Shown here: piece after piece, positions 1 through 9,400 of the stretch
Position numbering within the stretch: the first letter of the stretch is position 1
Layout of the letters: each line of letters starts with the position of its first letter
The notes under the pieces: generated by a model
What the model was told of the DNA's origin: nothing
The model's database searches: none
What the model saw: the letters and a program-made list of their open reading frames with translations, nothing else
Assembly: GCF_001854325.1 (NCBI RefSeq)
Contig: NZ_CP017754.1
Coordinates: 2,046,001 to 2,110,000, forward strand
Length of the DNA: 64,000 bases
Direction: 5' to 3'
DNA from: Cupriavidus malaysiensis
GTDB lineage: Bacteria; Pseudomonadota; Gammaproteobacteria; Burkholderiales; Burkholderiaceae
Translations under genes and position numbers: made by a program

Positions 1-1
1 C

Positions 2-328
2 GTGGACGAGCTGCCGGCGGTGCGCGTGCTGCCCGGCACGGACTTGCCGGTGGACGGCATCTCGGACTGGGAGAACGTCAACGAGCTGACCGTGGAGGTC
101 CAGCTCCTCATGGCCGGGGTCGATCAGATCGCATCGATGCCGCAGCTCCATGCGGAGATTCACCGGCGCGTGTGGGCAGACCCCACGCTCGGCGGGCTGG
201 CCGTGCGCCCCTTCAACGGTGCCATCGATGAGCGCCGGGAGGAGTCCGACCAGCTCCGCATCCTCAAGACCTACCGCTATCGGTGGCGGTACCGGGTCGC
301 GGCGGATGACGCCACCGCGATCCCCTAA
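2..328 (+). CDS. Phage tail terminator/completion-like protein (5' partial)
   Basis: The reading frame is open at the window edge, so the true start lies upstream; 108 codons are visible before the stop. The stretch with ADPTLGG near residue 60, followed by a conserved arginine/tyrosine-rich end (LKTYRYRWRYRV), resembles the small proteins encoded just before the tail tube in siphoviruses, which cap the growing tail or join it to the head. The position 16 bp before the tail tube gene supports that role. The exact family is not certain; the call rests mainly on synteny. Confidence 0.55.
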   Translation: MDELPAVRVLPGTDLPVDGISDWENVNELTVEVQLLMAGVDQIASMPQLHAEIHRRVWADPTLGGLAVRPFNGAIDERREESDQLRILKTYRYRWRYRVAADDATAIP

Positions 329-344
329 CCAAGCAGGAGAATTC

Positions 345-1085
345 ATGGCTTCCCTCTTCAACAAGGCAGATTGGCACTTCGGCGCCGGCATGCTGCGTTA
401 TCTCAAGGCCGGCACCACGCCCATCCGGGTCGCGACGCTGCAGGGCATCGATGTCGACATCAGCGCCAGTTCCAAGGAACTGATGGGCTCGCGCAACTTC
501 GCCGAAGCCACCGCGCGCGCCGGCACCAAGATCACCGGTAAGGTCCAGGCAGGGCGCTGGGATCATCGTGTGGTGACGGAGCTGTTCTTCGGGTCGAAGG
601 ACGAGGACACCAGCGCCGGCATGGTGGTGCCCGTCGACGACGAGCCGGCCGTCATCGTTGCGGATGGCTATACCGTCGCGGGCGGCGCGAAGTTCGATAT
701 GGATATGGGCGTTCGCGACGTGGCGACCGGTGGCTTTCTGGTGCGGGTCGCGAAGGATCCGAAGGCCGGCCAGTACGCGGTGAACGAGGCGACGGGCAAG
801 TACACCTGGGCGGCGGCCGACAAGGACAAGAAGGTGCAGATCAGCTACACCAAGATCGACGTCTCGCGCGGCGCCACCACCCTCATTACCAACGCGGAGA
901 TGGGCGAGGTGCCGACCTTCGAGCTGATCACCTACGACCAGAAGGGGCTGTTCCTGCATCTCTATGCGGTCACCTTCAACAAGCTGAGCCTGGCGCGCAA
1001 GAACGAGGATTTCGTCATTCCCAACATGGAATGGTCGGCCGCCGCGGATGACGTGCGCGGCGTGGGTCGGCTGAGCGGAGCGTAA
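345..1085 (+). CDS. Phage major tail tube protein
   Basis: 246 residues. Start is the ATG after an AGCAGGAGA ribosome-binding site, replacing longer in-frame options that run into the previous gene. The N-terminus (MASLFNKADWHFGAG) and beta-rich body, including a segment with repeated short beta strands around residues 110-150 (VADGYTVAGG, VRDVATGG), fit the tail tube subunit that polymerises into the hollow tail shaft. It sits between the tail terminator and the tail assembly chaperone, the standard siphovirus place. Function is inferred from order and general composition; no catalytic residues are expected. Confidence 0.7.
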   Translation: MASLFNKADWHFGAGMLRYLKAGTTPIRVATLQGIDVDISASSKELMGSRNFAEATARAGTKITGKVQAGRWDHRVVTELFFGSKDEDTSAGMVVPVDDEPAVIVADGYTVAGGAKFDMDMGVRDVATGGFLVRVAKDPKAGQYAVNEATGKYTWAAADKDKKVQISYTKIDVSRGATTLITNAEMGEVPTFELITYDQKGLFLHLYAVTFNKLSLARKNEDFVIPNMEWSAAADDVRGVGRLSGA

Positions 1086-1088
1086 GCC

Positions 1089-1451
1089 ATGGCGACGATC
1101 CGCATTGCCGGCCAGGAGCACGACCTGGAGGCCGCCAAGCCCCTGCGCGAAGGCTCGCAGCCTGTGACGCTGCAGGGCACGCGGCTGATGATGCCGCCGC
1201 CGCTGTACACGCTGCAGCTGGCCATGATCGATGTGCAGGCCGGCTACGCCGCCGGCACCGTGTCGGCGAAGGAGATGGCAGAGCAGGAGCTGGGCAGCCT
1301 GGTGGCCACGCTGCGGCGCAACTACCCAGGCCTGCCCGATGCCTGGGTGGCGGAATGGGATGCGCGCGACATCTGGGCGCTGCGCACGGCCTACATTCAG
1401 GCGGGACAGCCGCCGCAGGAGGACGGCTCGGGGGAGCCGGCCAGCCGCTGA
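1089..1451 (+). CDS. Phage tail assembly chaperone (upstream frame, G-like)
   Basis: 120 residues, starting 3 bp after the tail tube stop. It is the position and size expected of the lambda gpG-type chaperone that binds the tape measure protein before tube polymerisation. The C-terminal third (PGLPDAWVAEWDARDIW) is acidic and aromatic. The following overlapping frame has no convincing start of its own and is in the -1 frame relative to this gene, so part of the product is probably made as a longer frameshift fusion. A run of five G residues at 1430-1434 near the end of this frame is the best slip candidate. Confidence 0.65.
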   Translation: MATIRIAGQEHDLEAAKPLREGSQPVTLQGTRLMMPPPLYTLQLAMIDVQAGYAAGTVSAKEMAEQELGSLVATLRRNYPGLPDAWVAEWDARDIWALRTAYIQAGQPPQEDGSGEPASR

Positions 1452-1717
1452 CCCGGGAGTGGTTCGAGGAAACCGCCATCCACCTCTGCGCCAGCCTCGG
1501 CTGGACGATGGACTACATCGAGCGCGAGCTGGATTGGCGGCGACTTCGGGCGGCCAGCCGCTACCTGACCCAGAACCCGCCAGTACACCTGCTGGTGAAG
1601 TGGTTCATGGGCCTGAAGACCGAAGACCTGCAGGCGGCCACCACTCCGGCCGACGAGGCGACCCGGCGGTCCAATTTCCTGGAGGCCTTCCGCTCGGCCG
1701 GCGGCCTCCTGAGCTGA
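1430..1717 (+). CDS. Tail assembly chaperone extension (T-like), -1 frame
   Basis: This frame is open from about 1355 to the stop at 1717, but residues resembling natural protein begin only near 1440 (PLTREWFEETAIHLC and onward). The frame is -1 relative to the 120-residue chaperone gene, as in lambda G/GT, and the product would carry about 95 extra residues fused to the upstream chaperone. The coordinates give the part expected to be read after a slip on the G run at 1430-1434; there is no ribosome-binding site for independent initiation nearby. It ends 9 bp before the tape measure gene. Frameshifting is inferred, not seen. Confidence 0.6.
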   Translation, partial: GGAGQPLTREWFEETAIHLCASLGWTMDYIERELDWRRLRAASRYLTQNPPVHLLVKWFMGLKTEDLQAATTPADEATRRSNFLEAFRSAGGLLS

Positions 1718-1726
1718 GAACGACAC

Positions 1727-4555
1727 ATGAACACCAGGACGATCGATTGGGCGATCCGCGCCAATGACGCGGGCTTCGCCACCGTCATGCGAGGCGTCGT
1801 GGACTCCCTGACCGGCGTCAAGCGCGGCGGCGAGGGTGCGCGCACGGCGGTGAACAATCTCGGCGCCGCCGCCAATACCGCCGCCGGCCAGTGGGCGCGC
1901 CACCGGCGCGAGCTGGAGACCATGTACACCGCGATGGGCAAGGTCCCGTCGAAGGAGGTCGTGGCCGAGCTGGATCGCATCGAGAAGAAGTACCACTCGC
2001 TGGCCGAGGCCGCCGAGGACGGCAACCGGGCGGCCGCGGGCGCCATGCGCAACCTGATGTCGCAGGCGCGCTCTCTCACGGCGTGGGACGCCATGGCCGA
2101 TGCGCCGGGCAAGCGCGGCCTGCGTGGCGCGCTGGCAGACCAGACGATCACCGCCGCATCGAACAGCATGAAGCTGGCAATCGCCGGTCTGAGCGCGGGC
2201 TTGCTGGCAGCAGGCTTCGCCAATCGGATCCGCGAGCAGATCGACCTGGCCGACGCGCTGGACAAGAGCGCGCAGCGCGCGTCGATTTCGGCGCAGTCGA
2301 TGTCCACGATGGTGTACGCGGCAAAGAGCGCTGCGGTGGACATGGACGGGCTGTCCGGGGCGATGGGCAAGCTCGCCAAGAGCATGTTCGATGCCGACAT
2401 GGGCAACAAGCGGACCGCCGCCACTTTCCGCGCACTCGGCGTCGAGATCAAGGACGCCGACGGCAAGCTGCGCGCCAGCGATGAAACCCTGCTGGACCTG
2501 GCCGACCGCTTCTCGCAGATGCCGGAGGGCGCGCAGAAGAGCGCCCTGGCCATGGAGGTCTTTGGCAAGTCCGGGGCCAGCATCCTGCCCTTCCTGAATA
2601 TGGGACGGAAGGGCATCGAGCGCCTGCGTGAGGAGGCGCGCGCACTGGGCCTGGAGATCAGCGACGAAACCGCGGCGGCGGCAGGCGAGCTGAATGACAA
2701 GCTCGAACGGATGCGCTCTGTGTCGGAGGGTATCTGGCGGCAGTTCGCGGCCAAGCTGATTCCTACGTTGAGCGCGGCGGCCGACGGACTGGGCGATACC
2801 TCGGCCAAGGGCAGCATGCTCGAGGCTTCTGTGATGGCAGTGGATGGCGCGCTGAAGGGGCTGATCATCACCGGTGCTCTGGTTGGCGCGACGCTGAAGA
2901 CGACAGGAATCATCATCACCAGAGTCGCCGCAGCCTCCGTTGCGGCCGCGAGCGGGGAATTCAGCCAAGCACGTGCCATCCTCGGAACGATGACGGAGGA
3001 CGCCAGGAAGGCTGGGATCGAGTTCGAGACCTACGCCAAGAAGGTCTGGACTGGCACCAGCGGGCCGGCCGGCGTTCCCAAGCCGAAAGTGCCGGTCGAC
3101 ATGGACGAGATCCGCCAGTCCGGCGGCGGCACAGCGGGGGCCAAATCTCGCATGAGCGCCTGGGACAACGAGCTGGACCAGATGAAGCTCGCCCACCAGA
3201 AGCTCACGGCGGAGCAGGGCACCTTCGTGGCGTTCAGCCGGGAGCGCGAGCGTGATTTCTGGAAGGCCAAGCTGGATGGCACGCAGATGTCCGCCGAAGA
3301 ACGGTTCGCGGTCGAGAAGCGGTATCTGGCCGCGCTGCAGTCCCTCAACGGCGAAGCTTTCGCGGCCTCCATCGCGGCGCAGAAGAACCAGATGGCCGAG
3401 ATGGAGCGCAATCACGTGGCGCAGCTCGCGATCGCGGAGGACATCGCCGAACGGATCCGCAAGGCCTATGGCGCGGATTCGAAGCAGTATGCGGATGCGC
3501 AGCGCGATCTGCAGGCGGTGCAGCGCCAGGCGCTGGACCAGCGCCGCAAGCTGGAAGACCTGGCCTTGGCCGAACAGCGCAGCGCGGCGACCCAGGCCAT
3601 TGCGCTCGAGCAGCAGCAAGCCCAGGTTGCCTATGACATGGGCCTGGTGAACCGCGCGCAGCTGCTCACGCTGGAAGTGGATTTCCAGGCGCGCCTGCAC
3701 GAGATCAAGCGCCAGGCCCTGGAGCGCAGCCGGGAAACGATCGATCCGGAGCGCGACCCGGTGGCGTACCAGCAGGTGCTGAACCAACTGCTGGATCTGG
3801 AACGCAATTTCCAGTTGGCCCGGAGCAAGCTGGGCGCCGAGCTTTCGCTGCATGAGACGTCGCCCATCAAGAACACCTTCGATTCCTTCGAATCCGCGTT
3901 CAGCCAGGCGGCCGACGGCATGCTGAACCGGGCGCAGTCGTGGCGCCAGAGCATGGCCGGGCTGTTTGCGAGCGTCGGCTCGACCTTCGTTCAGGAGGTG
4001 GCGGTGAAGCCGACCGCCCGCTACATCGCCCAGTTGGGGCAGCGGCTGCTGGCAACGCAGAGCACCACTGCGGCGGAGACGAGCATGGAAGCGGTGGCCG
4101 CGGGCGCGAAGACGGGGATCTCCTTCGGCGCATCGACCGCGATGGTGGCGAACAACGCTGTGGTGGCGGCATCCGGCGCGGCGGCGTCGCAGGCCCCCAT
4201 CCCCTTCGTCGGGCCCGCCCTGGCCGCCGCGGCGATGGTCGCGACGCTCGCCCTGGTCATGGGCCTGGGTAGCTCGATGCGCTCGGCGCGGGGCGGCTTC
4301 GACATTCCCGCAGGCATCAACCCGCTCACGCAACTGCACGAGGAGGAAATGGTGCTGCCGGCGCGCTATGCCAACGTGATCCGGCAGATGGCGGGGCAGC
4401 AGGGGGAGGGCGCCGCCGGCGGCGATGGCTCGGAGGTGTTCCAGTTCAACCCGGTCATCCAGGCGATGGATGCGCGCGGCGTCGATCGCGTGCTGGAGGC
4501 CCATGGGCACAAGTTCATCGCCTATCTCAAGGACCACAAACGGAAACTCGGATGA
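1727..4555 (+). CDS. Phage tail tape measure protein
   Basis: 942 residues, by far the longest protein of the shaft module and therefore the tape measure that sets tail length and is ejected with the DNA. The first 250 residues are helical and charged. Hydrophobic stretches occur near residues 140-165 and 375-415, and a glycine/alanine-rich hydrophobic segment near residues 815-850 (FVGPALAAAAMVATLALVMG). A long glutamine/arginine-rich coiled-coil region covers roughly residues 480-700. The C-terminus (EMVLPARYANVIRQM) matches the usual end of lambda-like tape measures. The stop overlaps the next start by 4 bp. Confidence 0.85.
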   Translation: MNTRTIDWAIRANDAGFATVMRGVVDSLTGVKRGGEGARTAVNNLGAAANTAAGQWARHRRELETMYTAMGKVPSKEVVAELDRIEKKYHSLAEAAEDGNRAAAGAMRNLMSQARSLTAWDAMADAPGKRGLRGALADQTITAASNSMKLAIAGLSAGLLAAGFANRIREQIDLADALDKSAQRASISAQSMSTMVYAAKSAAVDMDGLSGAMGKLAKSMFDADMGNKRTAATFRALGVEIKDADGKLRASDETLLDLADRFSQMPEGAQKSALAMEVFGKSGASILPFLNMGRKGIERLREEARALGLEISDETAAAAGELNDKLERMRSVSEGIWRQFAAKLIPTLSAAADGLGDTSAKGSMLEASVMAVDGALKGLIITGALVGATLKTTGIIITRVAAASVAAASGEFSQARAILGTMTEDARKAGIEFETYAKKVWTGTSGPAGVPKPKVPVDMDEIRQSGGGTAGAKSRMSAWDNELDQMKLAHQKLTAEQGTFVAFSRERERDFWKAKLDGTQMSAEERFAVEKRYLAALQSLNGEAFAASIAAQKNQMAEMERNHVAQLAIAEDIAERIRKAYGADSKQYADAQRDLQAVQRQALDQRRKLEDLALAEQRSAATQAIALEQQQAQVAYDMGLVNRAQLLTLEVDFQARLHEIKRQALERSRETIDPERDPVAYQQVLNQLLDLERNFQLARSKLGAELSLHETSPIKNTFDSFESAFSQAADGMLNRAQSWRQSMAGLFASVGSTFVQEVAVKPTARYIAQLGQRLLATQSTTAAETSMEAVAAGAKTGISFGASTAMVANNAVVAASGAAASQAPIPFVGPALAAAAMVATLALVMGLGSSMRSARGGFDIPAGINPLTQLHEEEMVLPARYANVIRQMAGQQGEGAAGGDGSEVFQFNPVIQAMDARGVDRVLEAHGHKFIAYLKDHKRKLG

Positions 4556-5157
4556 GCAATGCCATCTTCCCCGAGCTGGCCGGGATCCGTCCGGACCGGC
4601 CGCGCGCGCCGCGCTTCAAGACGCAGGTGCTCGAGGCGGCGAGCGGGCGCGAATTCCGCGCCTCGCGCATGGCCAATCCCATCTATCGCTTCAGCCTGGG
4701 CTTCGAGTTCCTGCGCGAGTCCAACGGGCGCGCCGAGCTGCGCACGCTGGAGGGCTTCTACCTGGCCAGGCGCGGCAGCTTCGACAGCTGGCTGTACCGC
4801 TGCGCGCACGACCGCGCCGCCGCGGACCAGCTCTTTGGCTATGGAGACGGCGCCCGCACCCAGTTCCAACTGGCGCGCAGCTACGGGGAATTCATGGAGC
4901 CCGTGCAGAACGTCGAGCAGATCCAGGGCATGCGCCGCGGGGAGCTGCTGCTGCCGGCCAGCGCCTACACCATCAGCCCGACCGGCGTGGTGCTGTTTGC
5001 GCAGCCGCCTGCCAACGGCGTGCCTTTGCGCTGGACGGGAACCTTCTTCTTTCGGTGCCGCTTCGAGTCGGACGACGTGTCGTTCGACCGGATCGCACGC
5101 AATCTGTACAAGGCGCCTCGGATCGAGTTCCGGGGCAGCCTGGGGGTCAAGCTATGA
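4552..5157 (+). CDS. DUF2460 family distal tail protein (Dit-like)
   Basis: 201 residues, beginning with an ATG that overlaps the tape measure stop (ATGA). The opening IFPELAGIRPDRPRAPRFKT and the later RFSLGFEFLRE block fit DUF2460, a family found directly after the tape measure in siphoviruses and in gene transfer agents, where it forms the distal tail hub. It probably joins the tube to the tip complex. Its stop overlaps the next start (ATGA), so the tail-tip genes look translationally coupled. Confidence 0.7.
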   Translation: MSNAIFPELAGIRPDRPRAPRFKTQVLEAASGREFRASRMANPIYRFSLGFEFLRESNGRAELRTLEGFYLARRGSFDSWLYRCAHDRAAADQLFGYGDGARTQFQLARSYGEFMEPVQNVEQIQGMRRGELLLPASAYTISPTGVVLFAQPPANGVPLRWTGTFFFRCRFESDDVSFDRIARNLYKAPRIEFRGSLGVKL

Positions 5158-6005
5158 GACAAGCCACGCAAGCCTTGCAAGCCCTGCTCAACAGCGGCCA
5201 GGTTGCGCGCTGCGACCTGTACACCATCCGTCTGCCGAGCTTCGCCGAGTACCGCTACACGAACGCGGACGTCGCCATCTCGGCTGGCGGGCGGAACTTC
5301 GTGCATGACGGGCCCGAGATCCACGGCGCCAGGATGCGCCAGTCGCGCGGCCTGGATCCGGACGAGCAACGGTTGACCGTGCTGGTCAAGCCGGAGCACA
5401 CCATCGGTGGCGTGTCCTGGCTGACGGCCCTGCGCTCCGGGGCGCTCGATGAGGCAGAGGTGGTGATCGAAAAGGCGTTCCTCGCCGACTGGGGCGCGCC
5501 GGCCCATGCGCTGGAGTGGTTTCGCGGCACCGTGCAGGAGGCGAGCGGCGATGACCTGGCGATCCAGCTGGCGGTGGAGAGCGACAGCGCGCGCTTCGGG
5601 CAGATGCTGCCGCGCGAGCTGTTCGGGCCAGGCTGCGTGCGCGATCTCTTCGACGCGGGCTGCGGCGTGAACAAGGCCGCCTACCGGGTCGACGCAGCCG
5701 TGACCGGCGGGAACCGCGCCCGGATCCACACCACGCTGAACAGGCCGGCCGAATGGTTCTCCCGCGGCTACCTGGTCTTCACCAGCGGCCCCAACTCGGG
5801 CGTGCGCCGCAGCGTCGTCCGCTCCGAGGCGGTGAACGGGGCGCTGGAGTTCTCCATGCCGCTTGTCTTCGATCCGCGGCCGGGCGACGCGTTCATGGCC
5901 TGGCCGGGGTGCGACAAGACCGCCGAGACGTGCGGTGCCAAATACAACAACCGCCCGCGGTTCAAGGCCACACCCTATGTGCCGGTGCCGGAGACGGTGT
6001 TGTGA
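5154..6005 (+). CDS. DUF2163 / BR0599-like tail tip protein
   Basis: 283 residues from the ATG that overlaps the previous stop. The C-terminal part has the features of this family: a block with FGPGCVRDLFDAGCGVNK near residue 160-180 and a cysteine pair near the end (WPGCDKTAETCGAKYNN), typical of the C-terminal domain named phage_BR0599. In gene transfer agents the equivalent protein is a second hub layer between the distal tail protein and the tip peptidase. The gene order here is the same. Start choice: a longer frame exists upstream but would run through the previous gene. Confidence 0.75.
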   Translation: MRQATQALQALLNSGQVARCDLYTIRLPSFAEYRYTNADVAISAGGRNFVHDGPEIHGARMRQSRGLDPDEQRLTVLVKPEHTIGGVSWLTALRSGALDEAEVVIEKAFLADWGAPAHALEWFRGTVQEASGDDLAIQLAVESDSARFGQMLPRELFGPGCVRDLFDAGCGVNKAAYRVDAAVTGGNRARIHTTLNRPAEWFSRGYLVFTSGPNSGVRRSVVRSEAVNGALEFSMPLVFDPRPGDAFMAWPGCDKTAETCGAKYNNRPRFKATPYVPVPETVL

Positions 6006-6439
6006 GGGAGGCCGATCTGCGCCAAGCGATCGCCACCGAGGCGCGCACCTGGCTGGGCACGCCGTACCACCACCAGGGCGCCGTGAAGGGGGCCGGGGCG
6101 GATTGCGCCATGCTGCTGGTGGAGGTGTACCACGCCTGCGGCCTGATCCCGCGCATCGACCCGCGGCCCTATCCCGCGGATTGGCATCTGCACCGTGATG
6201 CGGAGCGCTTCCTCGGCTGGGTCGAGCAATACGCGACGCCCGTCGAGGTGCCGCAGCGCGGCGACGTTGCCTTGTACCGCTTCGGGCGATGTGCCAGCCA
6301 TGGCGCCATCGTGCTGGACTGGCCGGAAGTCATCCATGCCAGCCTGCGGGATGGCGAGGTGGTGCTGGCGGATGCCACACGCAATGCCGATCTGGCGAAA
6401 CCCGGCCGCAGTGCCGGGTTTTTTACTCTGTTTGCCTGA
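6002..6439 (+). CDS. NlpC/P60 family tail-tip cell wall peptidase
   Basis: 145 residues from a GTG that overlaps the previous stop. It shows the NlpC/P60 fold: catalytic cysteine Cys35 in GADCAML and catalytic histidine His100 in CASHGAIV, with the motif TWLGTPYHHQG just before. Proteins of this type sit in the tail tip and cut peptide cross-links in peptidoglycan so that the DNA can cross the wall. The family length (about 140-150 residues) fits. It is followed after one base by the giant tip protein gene, with no space for a promoter. Confidence 0.85.
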   Translation: MREADLRQAIATEARTWLGTPYHHQGAVKGAGADCAMLLVEVYHACGLIPRIDPRPYPADWHLHRDAERFLGWVEQYATPVEVPQRGDVALYRFGRCASHGAIVLDWPEVIHASLRDGEVVLADATRNADLAKPGRSAGFFTLFA

Positions 6440-6440
6440 T

Positions 6441-9400
6441 ATGTCCAGTCTCTTCGGTTCTTCCAAGGTTAGCGATAACGCGCCGGTGGTCAGCTCGCTG
6501 CGCATGCAGACGAGTTGCAACGGCAAGCCCATTCCGCTGCTGTACGGCATGCCGCGGGTGGCCGTCAACGTCATCCAGCACGAGGATTTCCAGGCGCATG
6601 CCCATCAGGAGCAGGCCGCTGGCGGCAAGGGTGGCAGCGCGCCGAGCACCACCAGCTGGTCCTATACCGCGACCGTGCTGCTGGCCATGGGCCAGGGCGA
6701 GATTCTCGGTGTGCGCCGCATCTGGAAGGGCAAGGAGATCAGCGACGCCTCCCGGCTCGGCCTCGATGTCTATACCGGCGCCAACGGGCAAAAGCCGTTC
6801 CCGCACATTGCCGGCAAGTTTCCGGCGCGGGCCTTGTCCTATCCCGGCATCGCCTATCTGGCGGCGGCCGCCTACCCCTTGGGGGGCGGCGGGCAACTGG
6901 ACAACCACAATGCGGAGGTGGAGACGCCGCGCCGCATCTCCGCGGCGCTGCCGGACTGCGATCCGAGCGAGGTCATCCGCGATCTGGTGACCAGCCCCAC
7001 GCATGGCTTGCGCATGCCGGCGAGCGCGCTCGGCGATCTGGCGCCCTTCTGGGCGTTCTGTCGCGCCAATGGCCTCTGGGTGTCGCCGGCCTACACTGAC
7101 CAGCGCCCGGCCAAGGAGATGCTGCAGCAGCTGATCGATATCGGCTTCTCGGATGCCGTCTATAGCGAGAACCGGCTCAAGATCGTGCCGTACTCGGACG
7201 TGGCGGCAGCCGGCAATGGCGCCGAGTACACGCCGTCGCGCGCCCCGGTGTATGAGCTGACCGAAGACGACTTCATCACGAGCGGCGCGGAGCCGCCGGT
7301 GCGCGTGTTCCGCAAGCACGGGACCGAAGCCCACAACCATGCGCAGGTGAAGTTCTTCGATCGCGCGCGGGACTACAACGAGGACGTTGCCGAGTTCAAG
7401 GACGCGGCCGACATCGACCTGCGCGGCCTGCGCACCATGCCGGTGGTCGAGGCGCGCGAGATCGCCGACCGCCGGGCGGCGGAGCGCCTGGCCAACTTCA
7501 AGGTGCGGCGCTCCATCGGCGTGCGCAATACGTACAAGTTCGTCCTGCCATGGAAGTACGTGCTGCTGGAGGCAACGGACATTGTGCTGCTGACCCTGCC
7601 CAGCCACCAGTTCCACCAGGTGCCGGTGATGATCACCGCCATCGAGGAGGCGGACGAAGGGGAGAGCGATGCTGGTGGCCTATACATCGAGGCCGAAGAC
7701 TATGCCCTGAAGGCGACCGCCGTCGCGCAGGTGCCGCCGGCCACGCCTGGCGGCTTTGTGCCGGACTTCTCGGTGGCGCCCGGCAATGCCAACGTGCCGG
7801 TGCTGTTCGAACCGCCGTTTGCGCTGACGGACAATCGCCCCGAGCTGTGGCTGGCCACCGCCGGCGGCGAGAACTGGGGCGGGGCGGACGTGTGGGTGTC
7901 GCTGGACAACGCCAGCTACAAGCGGGTCGGCCGTATCGAGTGCCCTTCGCGGCACGGCTCGCTGGCGGCCGCGCTGCCGGCCGGCGCAGTGATCGACAGC
8001 GCCCATCTGCTCGCAGTCGATATGACCGCCTCGCGCGGGCAGCTGCTGTCCGGCACGCGAGATGACGCGGAAAGCCTGGTGACGCTGTGCTATGTCGACG
8101 GCGAGTACCTCGCCTACGCGGACGCCACGCTGACCGGCGTCAATACCTACAACCTGGGCTACCTGGTGCGCGGCGCGCACGGCTCCGACAACACCGCCCA
8201 TGCGGCCGGCACGCCCTTCGTGCGCCTCGACGGCAATGTGTTCCGCTACCCGTACCCCAAGGAATGGCTCGGGAAAACCGTCTGGGTGAAACTCGTCAGC
8301 CACAACCGCTACGGCTCGGGCGCGCAGGATCTGTCCCGGGTGCCGGCCTACGCGCGCGTGCTGCAGGGCGCGCCGCTGCCAGCGGTCCGCGGGCTGCGCT
8401 TCGAGCAGCCGTGGATCGGGCGCGACGCGAAGCTGGCCTGGGAGCCGCTGGACGGGGCCGACAGCTACGACGTGCAGGTGCAGGCCGGCGCGCCGGTCTC
8501 GGTCCGGCGGGAATCGCTCCGGCTGGAGGCGACGCGCTTTGTCTATGGTGCGGCCGACATGCGGGCCGATGGCGGCCCGTGGCGCTCAGTGGTGTTCCGG
8601 GTGCGGGGGCGGGCCAGCACCGGCCGTACCGGACCCTGGTCGCAGCTGCTGGCGTCGAACCAGCAGGTCGGGCCGCTGACCGGCATCAAGCTCGAGGGCG
8701 GGATGCGTTCGGCCTATTTCCGCTGCGCGCGGCCGGATGATGGAGACTTTGCCGGCATCGTGGTGTGGATGGGCGAGACGCCGGACTTTGCCGCCAGCGC
8801 CGTCACGCAGGTGTACGACGGCCAGGATACCTTCGTCACACTGACCAAGCTGGCCTCGGGCGTTTCCCTGCAGGGCGGTAAGACCTACTATGTGCGCGCC
8901 GCCGGGTACGACGATTTCGGCAAGGACAGTCTTTCGATCTCCGCGGCGATCGCCGTTGACGTGGTAGGCGTGGCGCCGGATGCCGGCTCGATCACCGATC
9001 AGATGATCCAGGATGGCGTGCTGGATGTGGGCAAGTTCGCGCAGGGCATCGAGCCGATCGGCCTGGTCGACGTGCTGCCGAACCCCGTCGGCTACGGTGG
9101 TCGCCCGGCCGTGGTGCTGCTGAAGCAGGACGGGAAGCTCTACCGCTTTGTCGGGGGCGCCTGGAAGCGGGATGTCGATGGCGGTGACCTGGCGCCGGGC
9201 ACGGTGGATGGCACGCGGTTCGCCAGCGGGATCGAGCCCGTCGGGGTGGTCGCGTCGCTGCCGCCGGTCGCGGGCTACAAGGGGCCGAAGGTCATCCTGA
9301 ATACCACAGACGGCAAGACCTACCGCCTGGTCGGGGGCGCGTGGAAGAAGGACATCGACGCCGCGGACATTGCCGGCCAGCTCAAGGGCGAGCAGATCGG

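Noticed and set aside
1397..4537. A 1046-residue minus-strand frame opposite the tail chaperone and tape measure genes.
   Set aside because: It is a shadow of the GC-rich coding strand, full of arginine, histidine and leucine runs, without ribosome-binding site or family signal, while the plus strand carries clear phage genes.
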